Assembly (NCBI GenBank): GCA_963674455.1
Contig: CAVMBE010000013.1
Location: forward strand, 248,001 to 312,000
Length of the DNA: 64,000 nt
Direction: 5' to 3'
Source: Lecanosticta acicola
Taxonomy: Eukaryota; Ascomycota; Dothideomycetes; Mycosphaerellales; Mycosphaerellaceae
Shown here: piece by piece, positions 53,186 through 64,000 of the stretch
Layout: every line of letters begins with the position of its first letter
Position numbering within the stretch: position 1 is the first letter of the stretch
Notes under the pieces: generated by a model
Database searches by the model: none
What the model saw: the letters and a program-made list of their open reading frames with translations, nothing else
What the model was told of the DNA's origin: nothing
Made by a program: the position numbers and the translations under genes

Positions 53186-54044
53186 GATTGTGTCGAGAGA
53201 AGAGTCGAGAGGTGGTGGAGGGGGACAAGAACGGTCTCAATGGGATGTTGTCGTCGGCGTCGCGAGGAAGGGCGAGGAGCTGTCGTTGAAGTCAATGCGC
53301 AGGAAGAAAGATGTCGATGCTTACCGCACGCCTGTGATTCGCTCGGCTGCCGGCTGCGAGATTGCTGCCTTGGTGCCTTACATCGTCCACGTCGTCATTC
53401 ACATTTGATGCTACATGTACTACTACGAATAGTCTCAGGTCTGTATGATACTGGACAATGGCTGATACAAATGCAGATGAGACAGTACCATTGTCGTCGA
53501 CGGGCTGTTATTAATGCGTGTCTGAGCACTGCTCCCAATGACAACTTGCCCTTGCCTACGCCGTTCCCAACGACAAATTCTTGGTTGGTTCCAGATCGTA
53601 CAAAGCGAAGTCCACCTTGGTATCAGGAGAACGCATCGGATCGTAGACTTCCGAAGCTATTCCTGCTTCAACTGAAGTCATTGATGGGCCAAGTAATACT
53701 GGTAGAATAAGAGCGTCCTCGATCGACATGCCGACACCCGAGAACTGCCTGCCAGGGAGTCGTCCAATTTGCGGCGTCTTCCGTCATGCACGTTGCTAAC
53801 AGGGCATACCTGTGTACGATTTGGCCGGTAGATGTGACGGGAGTGGCCGAGTATTCCGGAGGTGTTGGAAGGAGTAAAGGAGGAGATGCTGCCGAGATGT
53901 CAAGGCGATTTGATTGGCTCGCTTCGGAACCTGCGTGGCTGCCTTGATGCCTTATCTAGATGCCTTGACCAAGTCCGCCTCTCGAGTTTCCCCCGTCTCT
54001 CCACTTCACCTCACTCACATGTTGAGACCCGCGCATGAGACAAC
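53186..54044. other. Gap, divergent promoters
   Basis: 859 bp between the Rieske and macrodomain gene starts; the plus-strand frames overlapping it are antisense to the Rieske gene. Confidence 0.5.
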
Positions 54045-54863
54045 ATGACTCGACAAGGAGCGCACTCAGGTACGAAGCGGCGTGCTGACCTCGTCGATAC
54101 GCAACCAGATAGCGGCGTCAAACGAGCAAGACCAAACAGCATCATGGACTACATGAAGAAGCCGAAACCTCAACATCAAGCACGTAAAGATCAGGAACCA
54201 TCCAAGGAAGCTGTGCTTTCAGAATCTACGAGTCATGAACAGAAAGAGACCTCCGCAACAGAGAATGACGGAGTCTCCGAGCCACAAGCAAACAACCAAC
54301 CCAAGAACACCTCCAGCGCCACGGAGACTGAAGATACTCCAGGCATCCAATTACGACTAATTGAATCCATCGGAGACATCTTCGACGCCCCTCCAAACAG
54401 CCTCATCATCCACGCTTGCAACTGCGAGGGCTCTTGGGGAGCAGGCATCGCCGCAGCATTCAAGAATCACTACGCGGGCGCCTACAAGGTATACGCAGCG
54501 CACTGCAAACAGAACGGCCACGACCTGTTCCGGAAAGCCCTACTCATCCCACCACAAAAGCTCGATAAGAAGAAGCAGCACTTCGTCGGGTGCCTGTTCA
54601 CTTCTCGGTCCAAGGGGAAGAAGAAAGACTCCCCATCCGCCATTCTCCAGGCGACAAAGCCGGCCATGGAAGATCTTCTACGCCAAGTGCAGGATTGGAA
54701 CGCGGAACATGCCGATGGAGATGCTGTAGGCGAAGTTCGCATTTGTAAGATCAATTCGGGTTTGTTTGCTGTACCATGGGAGGAGACGAAGGAGGTGATG
54801 GAAAGTCTTGATGTGGAGAACCATAGCATCAAGGAGGTGAAGGTTATCTCGAGGGAAGAGTAA
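54045..54863 (+). CDS. POA1: Macrodomain protein, ADP-ribose 1''-phosphate phosphatase-like
   Basis: Single exon of 272 residues. About 100 disordered, Lys/Glu/Ser-rich residues precede a macrodomain. IQLRLIESIGDIFDAPPNSL and IIHACNCEGSWGAGIAAAF carry the ADP-ribose-binding Asn and the G-x-W-G-x-G-I-A loop of Poa1-type proteins; KINSGLFAVPWEETKEV is the second binding loop. Poa1 removes the 1''-phosphate from ADP-ribose 1''-phosphate made during tRNA splicing. The yeast enzyme is only about 177 residues, so the N-terminal extension is extra. It contains KRARPNSIMDYMKK, reminiscent of a PCNA-interacting motif but without its key Gln. Confidence 0.88.
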   Translation: MTRQGAHSGTKRRADLVDTQPDSGVKRARPNSIMDYMKKPKPQHQARKDQEPSKEAVLSESTSHEQKETSATENDGVSEPQANNQPKNTSSATETEDTPGIQLRLIESIGDIFDAPPNSLIIHACNCEGSWGAGIAAAFKNHYAGAYKVYAAHCKQNGHDLFRKALLIPPQKLDKKKQHFVGCLFTSRSKGKKKDSPSAILQATKPAMEDLLRQVQDWNAEHADGDAVGEVRICKINSGLFAVPWEETKEVMESLDVENHSIKEVKVISREE

Positions 54864-55744
54864 TGTTGAGCTTGGCTCTGAGACTTGCTTAGATATCGAT
54901 TATGCATTGAATCGATTCGAGATTCTAATCAGGACTAGGTCAATTATTTGACGAGCGGGACCGTCAAGACCGGTGTGAGCCCAGGCACAACATCTGCGAG
55001 CGAGAGAATAACACTCTCTTCGACTATCAATCTTTCTCACAGATTCTCATGCTGGTCGAGAAGTGTTTCCGATTCTATTACCAAGGAGTATTGAGCGACT
55101 TTCACTTCATCTCCAGGGCCTGTTATGGGAGGGTTATTAAGCTTTCGCCCGGGGTAGGGATGGTGTCCATCACAGGAATGGCTGCAATGACAACGGTATC
55201 GGGTCGTGAAGTGTATGGCGGATAGGAGACCTTTCCGCGGACGCCAGATTTGACTTCTGTTTTTAGAACGGCGGTGTTTCCAGTAACATCATCGACTGGC
55301 ATGGTGTTCGCATCGCGCTCTTGGTGAGAATGGTAGTATGGAATTGACACTTGGACCGTAGACGAAGCGTTCTACCTTACTACCCATATCGATGAGACTT
55401 GAGTCCAGATCTGTCCGGATGCCCTAGACAAGTCTGATTTCTCAGGCACTTGTTGATCGTCGTGGGACAGAAAAGTGCCACGTCTTGTGAGCCAACTCAC
55501 AGACTCCGCGGGGATAATATTTTGTCCTTCCTTCGCGCGAGACGGTCGAGCGCCAGGATGGCATCTGGCGTCAATCTGGGCACCAACAAGCGGTCACGTT
55601 GCGGAAACTTTCAGCGCAAGGAAGACGTTGCTAGACATCTTTTCCTTGTGTAGGCCGTTCAATCAAGTCAGGAGCTCGTTACCGTGATAGCTTCCAGAGT
55701 TCAGAAGGCTTCTCGACTTCCACAGGGCACATTCGGATACCTCA
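54864..55744. other. Gap, possibly with a tiny gene
   Basis: Between convergent neighbours. The only candidate is the short minus-strand ORF listed separately. Confidence 0.45.
55123..55302 (-). CDS. Possible small protein, unsupported start
   Basis: 59 codons from ATG 55302 (PVDDVTGNTAVLKTEVKSG; SRPDTVVIAAIPVMDTIP). Codon composition looks coding and the frame continues upstream to a GTG at 55350, so it may be the last exon of an unseen gene or a relic. No domain recognised. Confidence 0.25.
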   Translation of the reverse strand: MPVDDVTGNTAVLKTEVKSGVRGKVSYPPYTSRPDTVVIAAIPVMDTIPTPGESLITLP

Positions 55745-58667
55745 TCAGTCGCCAAAGTAGTCGTCGTCATCGATGTCCTCATCGTACTGAGGAAGGCCGA
55801 TTCCTCCGTGCTTTTCCCGCATATGGTCGTAGCACGCATCCCCTCCGTCAAAGCTCGCCAGACATACCCAGCATAAATGGGCTCTGCAGCCAGGACACTT
55901 CATATGATTGCTACGCCGTTGTCAGTGAGAAGAGTCTATCGGATAAGACAATCGTAGCGAGCGACTTACCAGCCATCAGTCTTCTCCAAGGGCGTAGTAC
56001 ATTGAGGACAGTCCTACCGACAGTCAGTACGTCACGCAAATCGCAAAGGTTGGATCCATGCTTGCCTTGATATTGGTGTCTTTCTTGAAGCGCTCAAATG
56101 CTTCGTAACCGCCAGTCGAGAGGTCTTTGTGTTCTTCACAGCTGATCTTATCGTTGTGTATCTCGTAACACGAGCAACAGACAAAGCCGAAACACCTTGG
56201 ACAGTGTCTGAACTCGGAAAATTCTTCGTCATGATGGGATAGACGGAAGATGTGCCCACAGTCAGGAGTCGGGCAATAGCGATACTCATTTGGCCGACGG
56301 CGGAGGTATGCTGTGGCTGATTAGTGAGGAGGTCTTTTCCGCAGCACCATCTACCTGCTGTGCTGGGCGAGGTCTGAGTTCGGTGTAGCGCTGACCGCGG
56401 AGGGTCGGTAACGCCCAAGATATCACTTACCACCAAATGAAGACGTCAGAAAGTCCTCGAAGACAAATTTTGAGCAATGTGCTTTGATCATCGCCAGGGG
56501 AACTGCAGTGTTGCACTTGTCCTGGTCGCCGTTGCAGATGACGCCTAAGTTGGTAGTGCTTGCGTCTGTAGAGATACAAAGGCCTTCAAAGCACTCGGAC
56601 CTGCAGTAATGGTGCCCGCAAGGGAGCACAACAGGGTCTTCTGCAGGCGTCAAACAGATGGCGCAGTCGCGAGACTCAGGGACCCCAAGCGTAGCTTCTT
56701 CTAGCTTGATATCTTCTGCTTCGAGGAGGCGGAGGATTTCCCCGTACTTGCTTCGCGAGCCTGCAAATGTAATCTTCTTGGGCTGTGAGACCACGTCAAG
56801 TGACAAGGTATCGAACCCGAGAACTTCCGCGAATTGACTGAATCCGCCTCGACACGCCCAACTGAATTGGTCTGCGTTCAGGTTGAAGACGTTCGTGAGT
56901 GTGTCTTCGCCTTGAAGACTGTGCACGACGGCATCACATAGCTCGCGATAGTTTTCTGGTGGCCCGAAATACTGGAGTTGCCGCTTTGGCTTGTGGCAGA
57001 TGACTAGTACGCCATGTTCCTTCGCGATTCGCTCCAGACGGGCGGAAGTAGCATTATCACCAGCGAGAGTCGTAACCCTATGTGTCCATTAGTACACTAA
57101 AGTATAAGAGCACAGCAGAGATCTTTTACTTACCAAAAAGGCTTTTCATCAGCTTCGACGACTCTCCCGCTTCCCATCTTCTCGATAGCATTGGCGCCTT
57201 CGGCAACGTGAGACATGGAAAGACCCTCGAGCTTCAGCGTGACGAAGCGCTTGCTACCAGTGGGATCAGGGTAGACTTTGTATGTCAGACGTTGATCGGT
57301 CCACAGAGGTACCAGTGCAGCCAGCTGATCCTCGATTGCTTCGTATACGGCCATGGGGAGTCGGGACTTGAAAGAGGCCACAAGCCTTAGTGAGAGGCGT
57401 CTCCCATCGATGAAGTCGCACTTTCTGCCATGGAGCTTGCTCACTGCTTTCCAAGCGTCGGTTTCGTCGAAGAAACGTGCGATCGCTTTGCCACGCTTGC
57501 GGTATGGCGAGGAAACCACCGTGAAGTTAAGTGGGCCAATGCCACTCAACAAGGATTCTATAAGCGCCGGAACGGCTGGTATATCCTCTTCTTGGTCGGC
57601 TTCAGACATATGGATGCTTTCTGGTAAATCGTGACTTGCCAGAATGGCATTCTTCACGTCATCTTCCGTAATGCCATACGGGACATCTTCCAGCACTACC
57701 ATGTTCGCACTAACCCTAAAATCTGCTTTGACAGATTGGTCGCGAATCTTGTATGCTCCGGTTTCGAAAGCTGTGAAAACTCTGAAAGCATCATAGGAAT
57801 CCTCCTCGTAGTGCAGCTCGACCATTTGCATCCTGTTTGGCCATTGCACCACAGCCTTTTCGCAACTAGAAGTCCGTGCGGTCACCCAGTTCGGAAGTTG
57901 CGGAGGTACAACAGCAACAGTGAGCCGGGCGTGTTCGGGCAAGTCACTGGATTTGATGGCCTTGCAGAGCCTTCTCGCAAAACTTTTGTCTTCCACTGTG
58001 ATGTTGGCACTGGCAGTGTCCGACTGGAGACCAAGGCGAACGGCGCTTTGCGGAATGTCAAAGTCAAGTCCAGAAAGCAACGTGCAAATAGAGTTGGTGC
58101 TGCTGGTGCTTGAGAGACCTTGCACTCGAGCAGTCGAAAGTTCGGAAGGAATGGAGACATCAGACACGGCGCCACCGTCTTCGAATTGGACAAGAGCGCC
58201 ATGTATGACACGCCGAAAGTTGTCGTCGTCGCTGTCGGGCTAGAGCATGGTCAGCATCAGGACCGCTACTTTCCCCACGTTTCCTCCCTCAAAGTCTTGA
58301 GGCTATAGGTACGTACTTGAGGCTGTCCTGGCTCAGCTGTCGTGGGATGGTCGTAGGGACATTCTCCTCCTTTCGCGCATGTGCCGCGGAGGAAGAACAT
58401 GCATGTCGCCAGCGAGCGTAGGTCAGGCGCCGGGGATTCGGTTGAGGCGGCGGAGGGGTTTGCGGGCGGTTGACTTGCCAGGATGGCATGAGCAAAGTGA
58501 CAATTCTCGCCATTGCGACAAGAACCCTTCTGAAAGAAAATGCACGGTCTTCTTCGCATGTCGACCTGTTCAGAAGGCATGCTGCCTAGAGGTAGAGCAT
58601 CATGTCGGAAGCGGCAAGCATCTCCTTTGGTGCAGCGAGATTGCAAGAAGAACCTGCAAAGCTCCAT
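55745..58667 (-). CDS. RBR-type E3 ubiquitin ligase with CCCH zinc fingers and RRM-like region
   Basis: Exons 58317-58667, 57134-58239, 56431-57077, 56066-56310, 55970-56013 and 55745-55910 give 852 residues; introns are 77, 56, 120, 52 and 59 bp. The 52-bp one is GC-AG (AAG|GCAAGC). Three CCCH fingers lie at residues 4-22, 42-60 and 89-107. A long region with RRM-like segments follows (ANMVVLEDVPYGITEDDVKNAI; RKRGKAIARFFDETDAW). RING1 starts near residue 624 (CAICLTPAEDPVVLPCGHHYC), then IBR (YCPTPDCGHIFRL; CPRCFGFVCCSCYEIH), and RING2 CPQC with the catalytic Cys in TDGCNHMKC, ending ICW-like HLCWVCLASF. It should transfer ubiquitin by the RING-HECT hybrid mechanism and probably binds RNA. 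Confidence 0.9.
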
Positions 58668-59971
58668 GGCGACAACGGACTACTTTGGCGTCGAAGGTCT
58701 CCTCCGGAACATCTTCCTCTGTGCCAGTGCTCCAACATGGGCTCTTCTTGTGTGTCCCGAAAATATGACTAGGTCAACATGTTTTGCGCTCATGTAAGTA
58801 CGAGTTGTGCTTCACCTCGAGGCGGCTCGCGGATGCTGGTCCTGTTGAGAATTCCCTTCCGTCCAAATGCGAGATCGCGCGCGTGTCTGGAAGGTGTTGT
58901 GTTGATGCTTGCAGAGAGAGCAAAGACTGATCCAAGAGCAGCGTTGTGGGGCGCTGACCGGGATCTGGCGCACGGGCCAGATGAATTGGCCTGATATGAA
59001 GTGAATGTTTGAACATCCAGCCAAGTCAGGAAACCTCTCGAGTAGAGGCGACCATCCAAATTCAGAGCATTAATAAGAGATCCTGCCGGAACAAGTTGGA
59101 ACAGTGACTACAAATAAGTCCTGGATGCATCGTTGGCTAAAGTGCCGTACGGATTCCATATGTCAGTAAACTCAAGGTTAGCGCTATGCGGCGTGAGAAG
59201 GTCCTTTAAATGGGTAACAGACTCCTCTTCAGTGCTTCCATAAGGAGAGGTAGAATGGGAGAGAAGAGCACCACACTAGTGACGAGACCATGTAGAGGTT
59301 CTTGTATCTTCCCCAGAAGCTGTCGTGACAAAGAGCCTCCAGAGAGGCTGATAGCAGTAACCATGAATCTTTCTATGTTTCTCTTTCCAACACCTCGTGG
59401 AAATGGCTTCCAAGAAGCAGAGAGCACCGTATCAGACGTAGCGCTCCTGGGTATACCCTTGTTCTCTCATATCTCTCATAGATTTAGGACGAAAAAGGCT
59501 CTTGGTGGCTCGATTCCGCATATCTCAATGAAGACAGTGCCCGTAGAGTGTCGCGCAGCACTGATCCAGCTGGCACAATCATTAAGAAGTAGTATTTCCT
59601 TTCCTCAGAAACCTAACAGCAGGACAGAGCCAGAAAGACAGTTCCTCGTGAAAGCGCGGGGATGCAATTTCTCTCCTTTCTCAATGGACGCGATGGACGC
59701 GATAGACGCAGGCAAGCAGAGTCTCCAGAGACACAGAGGGCTCGACTGTAGAAAAGTCGCGACCGGGTAATTTCGGCCTGAGGCATTTGGGCCGGTAAAG
59801 TCACGTTGTTTCGCGTTTCAGCGCGCTCCACCTCACCTCCGCGCTGAGCTTTGAACAATAGCTTCGTCAATACACTCCACCACGGCCAACGACTACAACA
59901 GCGAGGCGGCCCACCTCAACAGCTACACAATAGCTCTTCAATAGTCCCGAGCACAATACGCGACGACAATC
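58668..59971. other. 1.3-kb gap, divergent promoters
   Basis: A plus-strand frame with ATG 59210 (186 codons) crosses it but shows no domain, odd composition and no splice context; it is not called. A short ATGGACGCG direct repeat lies near 59684. Confidence 0.5.
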
Positions 59972-61730
59972 ATGGCGTTCGGGCGATCGAATTCGCTCTC
60001 ATTAAATACAGGCGCAACCAACTCTCTCTTGTAAGTCAAACATTCCATTCCAGACACTCCAAGCGCACACTCCACGCCTCTTCCATTCCAATATGCCAGT
60101 ACCGTGCCAACGCAAGACTCCTGCTCCTTCAGGCTCCAATGCCAACTCCATCATACCCTTCACGATGGCAGGCCCAGTGCCTGGCCCAAGCCAGAGCCAG
60201 CCCACGGGTCAAGGCTCGTCTTCTTCGAGCGGCCATGATCAAAGCCAGTCGACTGGAGGTGGTGGTGCGCAGGGGCAGCAGGATTACGGAGATGTCTTCT
60301 CGCAGATCAAAAAGAAGCATAAGTCTAGCGGGCCTGGACTGACAAACAACAGCGCTCAGCAGCAATCAACCCCGCAAAATGCGCCCTCTACGAACACGCA
60401 GCAGTCTTCAGGGCTGTTCGGTAGTAACACCAACGCGGCAAACACAAGTACTACAGGCGGCTCAGGGCTGTTCGGCAGTAATAACAACACGGCGAACACG
60501 AGCAACACAGGCGGCACCGGGCTGTTCGGGAATAACGCCAACACGGCGAACACGAGCAACACAGGCAGCTCGTCGCTCTTCGGCAACAACACCAACACGG
60601 CGAACACGAGCAACACAGGCGGCGCTGGGCTGTTCGGCAATAATAACAATGCGGGAAACACAAGCAATACTGGGGATGCCAGCTTTCGTCCTCAGCAGGG
60701 CAATAGCTTGTTCGGCGGCGTGGGAGGGCTAGGAGGCAACCAAGCCACAAATTCAGCACCAAACATGTTTGCTCCGTCTGCGAACAGTCAAAGTATGTTT
60801 AGCTTGGGGGGCTCGCGTCCAGCAAACCAAATGCCACAACCCTCAGCTCCATCACTGCTCGGAGCTACGCAACACGCACAAATGAACAACTCTGCGCCGT
60901 TCGGCAGACTCAGTATGGGCCAAAGCAATGCAGGCACCACCAACACCGTTGGCGCTGTCAAGATCGATTACGATAGCATGCGGCCTACCACACGATTCGA
61001 AGATTGCAGTGACCAAGTCAGGCAACAATTGGAAGACATTGACAGGGTCATTCAAGAACAAGAGTCGCTGTGCAAGGCGCTTGAGTCGAGTCTTCCAGGG
61101 CACGATAACATGATCATGTCCCTCGGGCCCGACATCGACTTCATCAAGAATAAGGTCGAAGATGTCGAGCAGGCTCTGGTGCACGATGCCGTCAGCGTGG
61201 ATGCGCAGCGCCAGAATGCGGCCAAAGACCGCAAGGATTTAGAGCGGTGCGAGCGCATCATCCACAACCTTCACCTGCCGCAGATGTATCACTACTCCAG
61301 CATGAGTGGTATTGGGGGCATGTATGGCAGTCAACAGCGTCCACAACAAGCACCACCCTCCAACGATCCTGACGACCTTCACAACTACGACACTGATCTC
61401 ATTGGCAATTACTTTGTACCATTGGCAAACGAGCTTCAACAGACGATGAATGCGTATGCGGGCAACTTGAGCGAAATTGAGAACCACTTGCGCGTGATAG
61501 AGGGCTCCGCTAGTGCGCAGGCGCAGCAGCTGGCCCAGCGCAAGGCCGGAATCAACGGCGACAATGCGCAGGCGAGGACCGAGAATACAGTTCAGGAATT
61601 GGCCGACACTCTTCGTGGGTTCGAGATGAGTATTCTGGGCACCGCAGGCTTGGTTGGAGAGTGTAGAGAGGGCGTGAACGAGCTGGTTCTGGCTCGTTTC
61701 GGCCCAAGTCTGGGCAATCGGCCTTATTGA
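59972..61730 (+). CDS. NUP49: Nucleoporin NUP49/NSP49 (GLFG nucleoporin)
   Basis: Exon 1 59972-60030 (MAFGRSNSLSLNTGATNSLF) and exon 2 from about 60191 to 61730 give 532 residues. The 160-bp intron starts GTAAGT; its acceptor is uncertain (60190 or 60196), while 60093 is not the true start. The N-terminal half is a GLFG/FG-repeat domain that lines the central channel of the nuclear pore. The C-terminal half is coiled coil: KIDYDSMRPTTRFEDCSDQV, SSLPGHDNMIMSLGPDIDF, LERCERIIHNLHLPQMYHY. It matches fungal Nup49, partner of Nsp1 and Nup57. Family identity is firm; exon 2's start is provisional. Confidence 0.88.
60411..60680 (+). repeat. Five 54-bp tandem repeats encoding GLFG modules
   Basis: Five consecutive 18-residue units of the form G/S-L-F-G-x-N-x-N-x-A/G-N-T-S-x-T-G-x-x, in frame and without gaps. 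They are part of the NUP49 FG domain. Confidence 0.9.
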
Positions 61731-62331
61731 ATCAACAGCGATTGCATGGATACGGAATTCGGCGTTGACAAGGCGGATAGCAAGCCATGTGCCAAGGTGG
61801 CACGGCATTAACGACGGCGTTATGTTGTTTGTACTCTCAGCCTCCACCTCGTGGGCATGAAACGATGATTGAGAGCGTAACACAAGCGCTGTATGCAAAG
61901 CATGAAGACACTCCTGTACACTCATACCCATTGACATCCTTGCGCGCATCCATTTATCTCTTTCTCTATCTTGACCAGTGCACATTCCAGTGCAGGCAAC
62001 TTCCGATTTCTCGGATCGGCCTTCCGCATCCGACGTCATGGCCGGCCAGGAAAAGCTGCACCAGCTCGTCTAGCTCCACGATCTACCTCCTACGCCCGCT
62101 CCCAACTGCCTATCAAGGCTTCGTGGATATACACTGTTATTAGGCCCGACGTACGCAGTAATGATATTATATTGACCTGACCGAGCTTTTCTTCTTTGCT
62201 TTTGTATTCCTTTATCTTCTATAACATCACTCACTTCCTCTTGCAGCAGACGGCAGGATAGCTGCTCTCTAGATTGAGCTCGAATTGTTGGCAGGATTGG
62301 ACAGCGATATCGACACGAAGAGCACGACAGC
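61731..62331. other. Gap, promoter of the MATE gene
   Basis: 601 bp between two plus-strand genes. No supported gene; pyrimidine-rich near 62180-62245. Confidence 0.5.
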
Positions 62332-64000
62332 ATGAGCAAAGCAATCGCTCGGAACCGCAGCGCCTCGCCTGCCACGGGCACTTCGCAGAGTTTCGGCACG
62401 AGCTACAGATCCCAGAGTCGAATCGCAGCCATAGCAGAAGAATCCATCGCCCAGGACTTGGAAGATGAAGCGCTCGAGGACAATGAAGAAGCTTCGGAAG
62501 AGAGCCCGTTAGAAAGAATCAACACGGCCGAGAGGATAGCAGTGGGACCGCATTCCATGACCGGGTATTACAGACGGCCCTCGTACATGGCCACCACGCC
62601 GCGTCCGTTCCTCGGCACCCAGCAGCCTGAACACGTGGTTCCCGTGGAGCAGGATTGGGAAGCTGCCATTGGGGAGGAAAGGAGTCTGTTGAGGGATAAT
62701 GGAATCATTCCGCCGAAGCATCCGAGGGGCAGGAGTGAGGGGGAAGCTACTGGAGACGGAGGGAAGGGGTTGAGGAAGATTCTGAGTCGGATAAGTACGA
62801 GGCGGAAGAGTCGGGTGGATGAGGAAGCTGTTGACGACAGGATAGAGCCGAGTGAGAACACGGCTTTGCTAGGTGATGGGGGAAGGGATCCGACTGCGCC
62901 GTATGGAGGGGAAGGTTCGCCGGAGAACGTTTCGAAGAAGTGGGAGGAAGCTGTTGAAGGAGGCAAGATCCAAACTTCGTGGAAACGGGAGGCGAAAGTG
63001 CTGGGCCGATATTCGGGGCCTTTGATCTTCACCTTCATCTTGCAGAATTCTCTGACTCTGACTTCGATTTTTACTGTCGGGCATATTGGGAAGAATGAGC
63101 TCGGAGCTGTGAGTCTGGGGAGTATGACAGCAAATATCACCGGATACGCGGTCTACCAGGGCCTGGCAACAAGTCTGGACACGCTTTGCGCGCAAGCGTA
63201 CGGCAGTGGAAATAAGAAGCTGGTTGGCTTGTACTTACAACGCATGATCTACTTCCTCTGGGCCATCACAATTCCCATCGCAATCATCTGGGCAGCCGGA
63301 ACAGAGATTCTCGACCTCATCGTGCCCGAACGCGAAATCGCCGAGCTAGCAGGCGCATACCTCAAGATCCTCATCATCGGTGCTCCAGGTTACGCTTGCT
63401 TCGAAAGCGCAAAACGCTACGTGCAAGCACAGGGAAGATTCGAGGCGACACTCTACGTCCTCCTAATCGCCGCTCCGCTGAACATCCTCATGCACTGGCT
63501 TTTCGTCTGGAAATTGGAATGGGGCTTCATCGGCTGTCCCATCGCCGTCGTCATTACAGAATCTCTCATGCCATTGCTCCTCTTCCTCTACGTCCGCTTC
63601 TTTGGCGGAATGGAATGCTGGCCAGGCTTTTCACGTAAAGCATTCACAAACTGGGGTCCCATGGTTCGTCTCGCACTCCCCGGTCTAGTCATGGTCCTCG
63701 CCGAATTCCTCGCCTTCGAAATCCTCACCCTAGCTTCCGCACGGATATCAGCCACCCATCTCGCCGCGAACACAGTCCTTCAATCCCTTAGTGTCCTAAC
63801 CTACCAACTCCCCTTCCCCCTTTCCATCGCAGCTTCCACGCGCTGTGCAAATCTCGTCGGTGCAGGACTCCCAGACGCAGCGAAGACCACGACCAAAGTC
63901 ACCTTCGTGCTTGGAACTATCATTGGAATCTTCAACATGGTCGTCCTCTCCTCGCTGAGATTCTACATCCCATGGCTTTTCACCTCGGAATTGGATGTGG
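62332..64000 (+). CDS. MATE-family multidrug/toxin extrusion transporter, 5' part
   Basis: ATG 62332 opens a frame that runs off the window; 556 codons are seen without intron. About 220 N-terminal residues are hydrophilic, acidic then Arg/Ser-rich (DLEDEALEDNEEASEES; STRRKSRVDEE). The MatE domain follows: WKREAKVLGRYSGPLIFTFI, then GHIGKNELGAVSLGSMTANI and GYAVYQGLATSLDTLCAQAYGSG, the classic family signature. A second MatE half begins near MVRLALPGLVMVLAEFLAFE. At least nine helices are visible. The long acidic leader resembles yeast Erc1/YDR338C-type transporters, probably cation antiporters of the vacuolar or plasma membrane (inference). The 3' end is missing. Confidence 0.93.
   Translation, partial: MSKAIARNRSASPATGTSQSFGTSYRSQSRIAAIAEESIAQDLEDEALEDNEEASEESPLERINTAERIAVGPHSMTGYYRRPSYMATTPRPFLGTQQPEHVVPVEQDWEAAIGEERSLLRDNGIIPPKHPRGRSEGEATGDGGKGLRKILSRISTRRKSRVDEEAVDDRIEPSENTALLGDGGRDPTAPYGGEGSPENVSKKWEEAVEGGKIQTSWKREAKVLGRYSGPLIFTFILQNSLTLTSIFTVGHIGKNELGAVSLGSMTANITGYAVYQGLATSLDTLCAQAYGSGNKKLVGLYLQRMIYFLWAITIPIAIIWAAGTEILDLIVPEREIAELAGAYLKILIIGAPGYACFESAKRYVQAQGRFEATLYVLLIAAPLNILMHWLFVWKLEWGFIGCPIAVVITESLMPLLLFLYVRFFGGMECWPGFSRKAFTNWGPMVRLALPGLVMVLAEFLAFEILTLASARISATHLAANTVLQSLSVLTYQLPFPLSIAASTRCANLVGAGLPDAAKTTTKVTFVLGTIIGIFNMVVLSSLRFYIPWLFTSELDV

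Noticed and set aside
59210..59770. 186-codon plus-strand ORF with ATG
   Set aside because: No domain, uneven composition, no splice context; could be chance in GC-balanced intergenic DNA.
1353..60680. CRISPR-like regular repeats at 1353 and 60411
   Set aside because: Both are gap-free in-frame protein repeats without spacers, in a eukaryotic genome.
61239..62039. 266-codon minus-strand frame
   Set aside because: Antisense to the NUP49 coiled-coil region and 3' flank; no motif.
62568..63140. 190-codon minus-strand frame
   Set aside because: Antisense to the MATE transporter coding sequence.

Overview
This window is nuclear DNA from a filamentous ascomycete (Pezizomycotina). The evidence is short introns (mostly 44-90 bp) with GTRNGT-type donors, CTAAC/CTGAC-like branch points and YAG acceptors, gene spacing of about 1.5-2 kb, and fungal-specific families (ASA1, TRM2, BCP1, NUP49, fungal GH35, an Rieske subunit with a fungal-type leader). 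The many small 'LPAELRN' (2EXR/F-box-like) genes suggest a dothideomycete, perhaps near Mycosphaerellales, but that is inference. No tRNA, rRNA, CRISPR array or intact transposon was recognised. Many long open frames are shadows of real genes or begin with TTG/GTG; all starts given here are checked ATGs unless stated.

Layout. 0-9.2 kb: the 3' part of pantothenate synthetase, then an array of six related small genes with an N-terminal LPAELRN-type motif, on both strands, interrupted by ASA1. 9.2-25.5 kb: a gene-poor, poorly conserved stretch with hypothetical membrane or disordered proteins. Three of these carry in-frame stops or unresolved frame changes; there is also an interstitial telomere-type repeat, a DUF1772-like protein and a FAD monooxygenase. 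25.5-34.6 kb: PQ-loop transporter, TYW1, an ECM4-type glutathionyl-hydroquinone reductase and a secreted GH35 beta-galactosidase. 34.6-40.4 kb: secretory genes, namely a spliced Tyr/Gln-rich secreted repeat protein and a tyrosinase, with long gaps between. 40.4-43.2 kb: TRM2 and an F-box-like gene relic.

43.6-50.7 kb looks like a small tailoring-enzyme group: ketopantoate-reductase-like enzyme, HSL-type esterase, salicylate-hydroxylase-like FAD monooxygenase and class II O-methyltransferase, followed by a frameshifted asparaginase II relic. No polyketide or peptide synthase is present. 51-64 kb is conserved housekeeping: BCP1, the Rieske subunit of complex III, a POA1-like macrodomain protein, a CCCH/RRM-like/RBR ubiquitin ligase with a GC-AG intron, the GLFG nucleoporin NUP49 and the 5' part of a MATE transporter.

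Exon coordinates below were derived by eye from splice signals and frame continuity. They have not been checked against transcripts or homologues.
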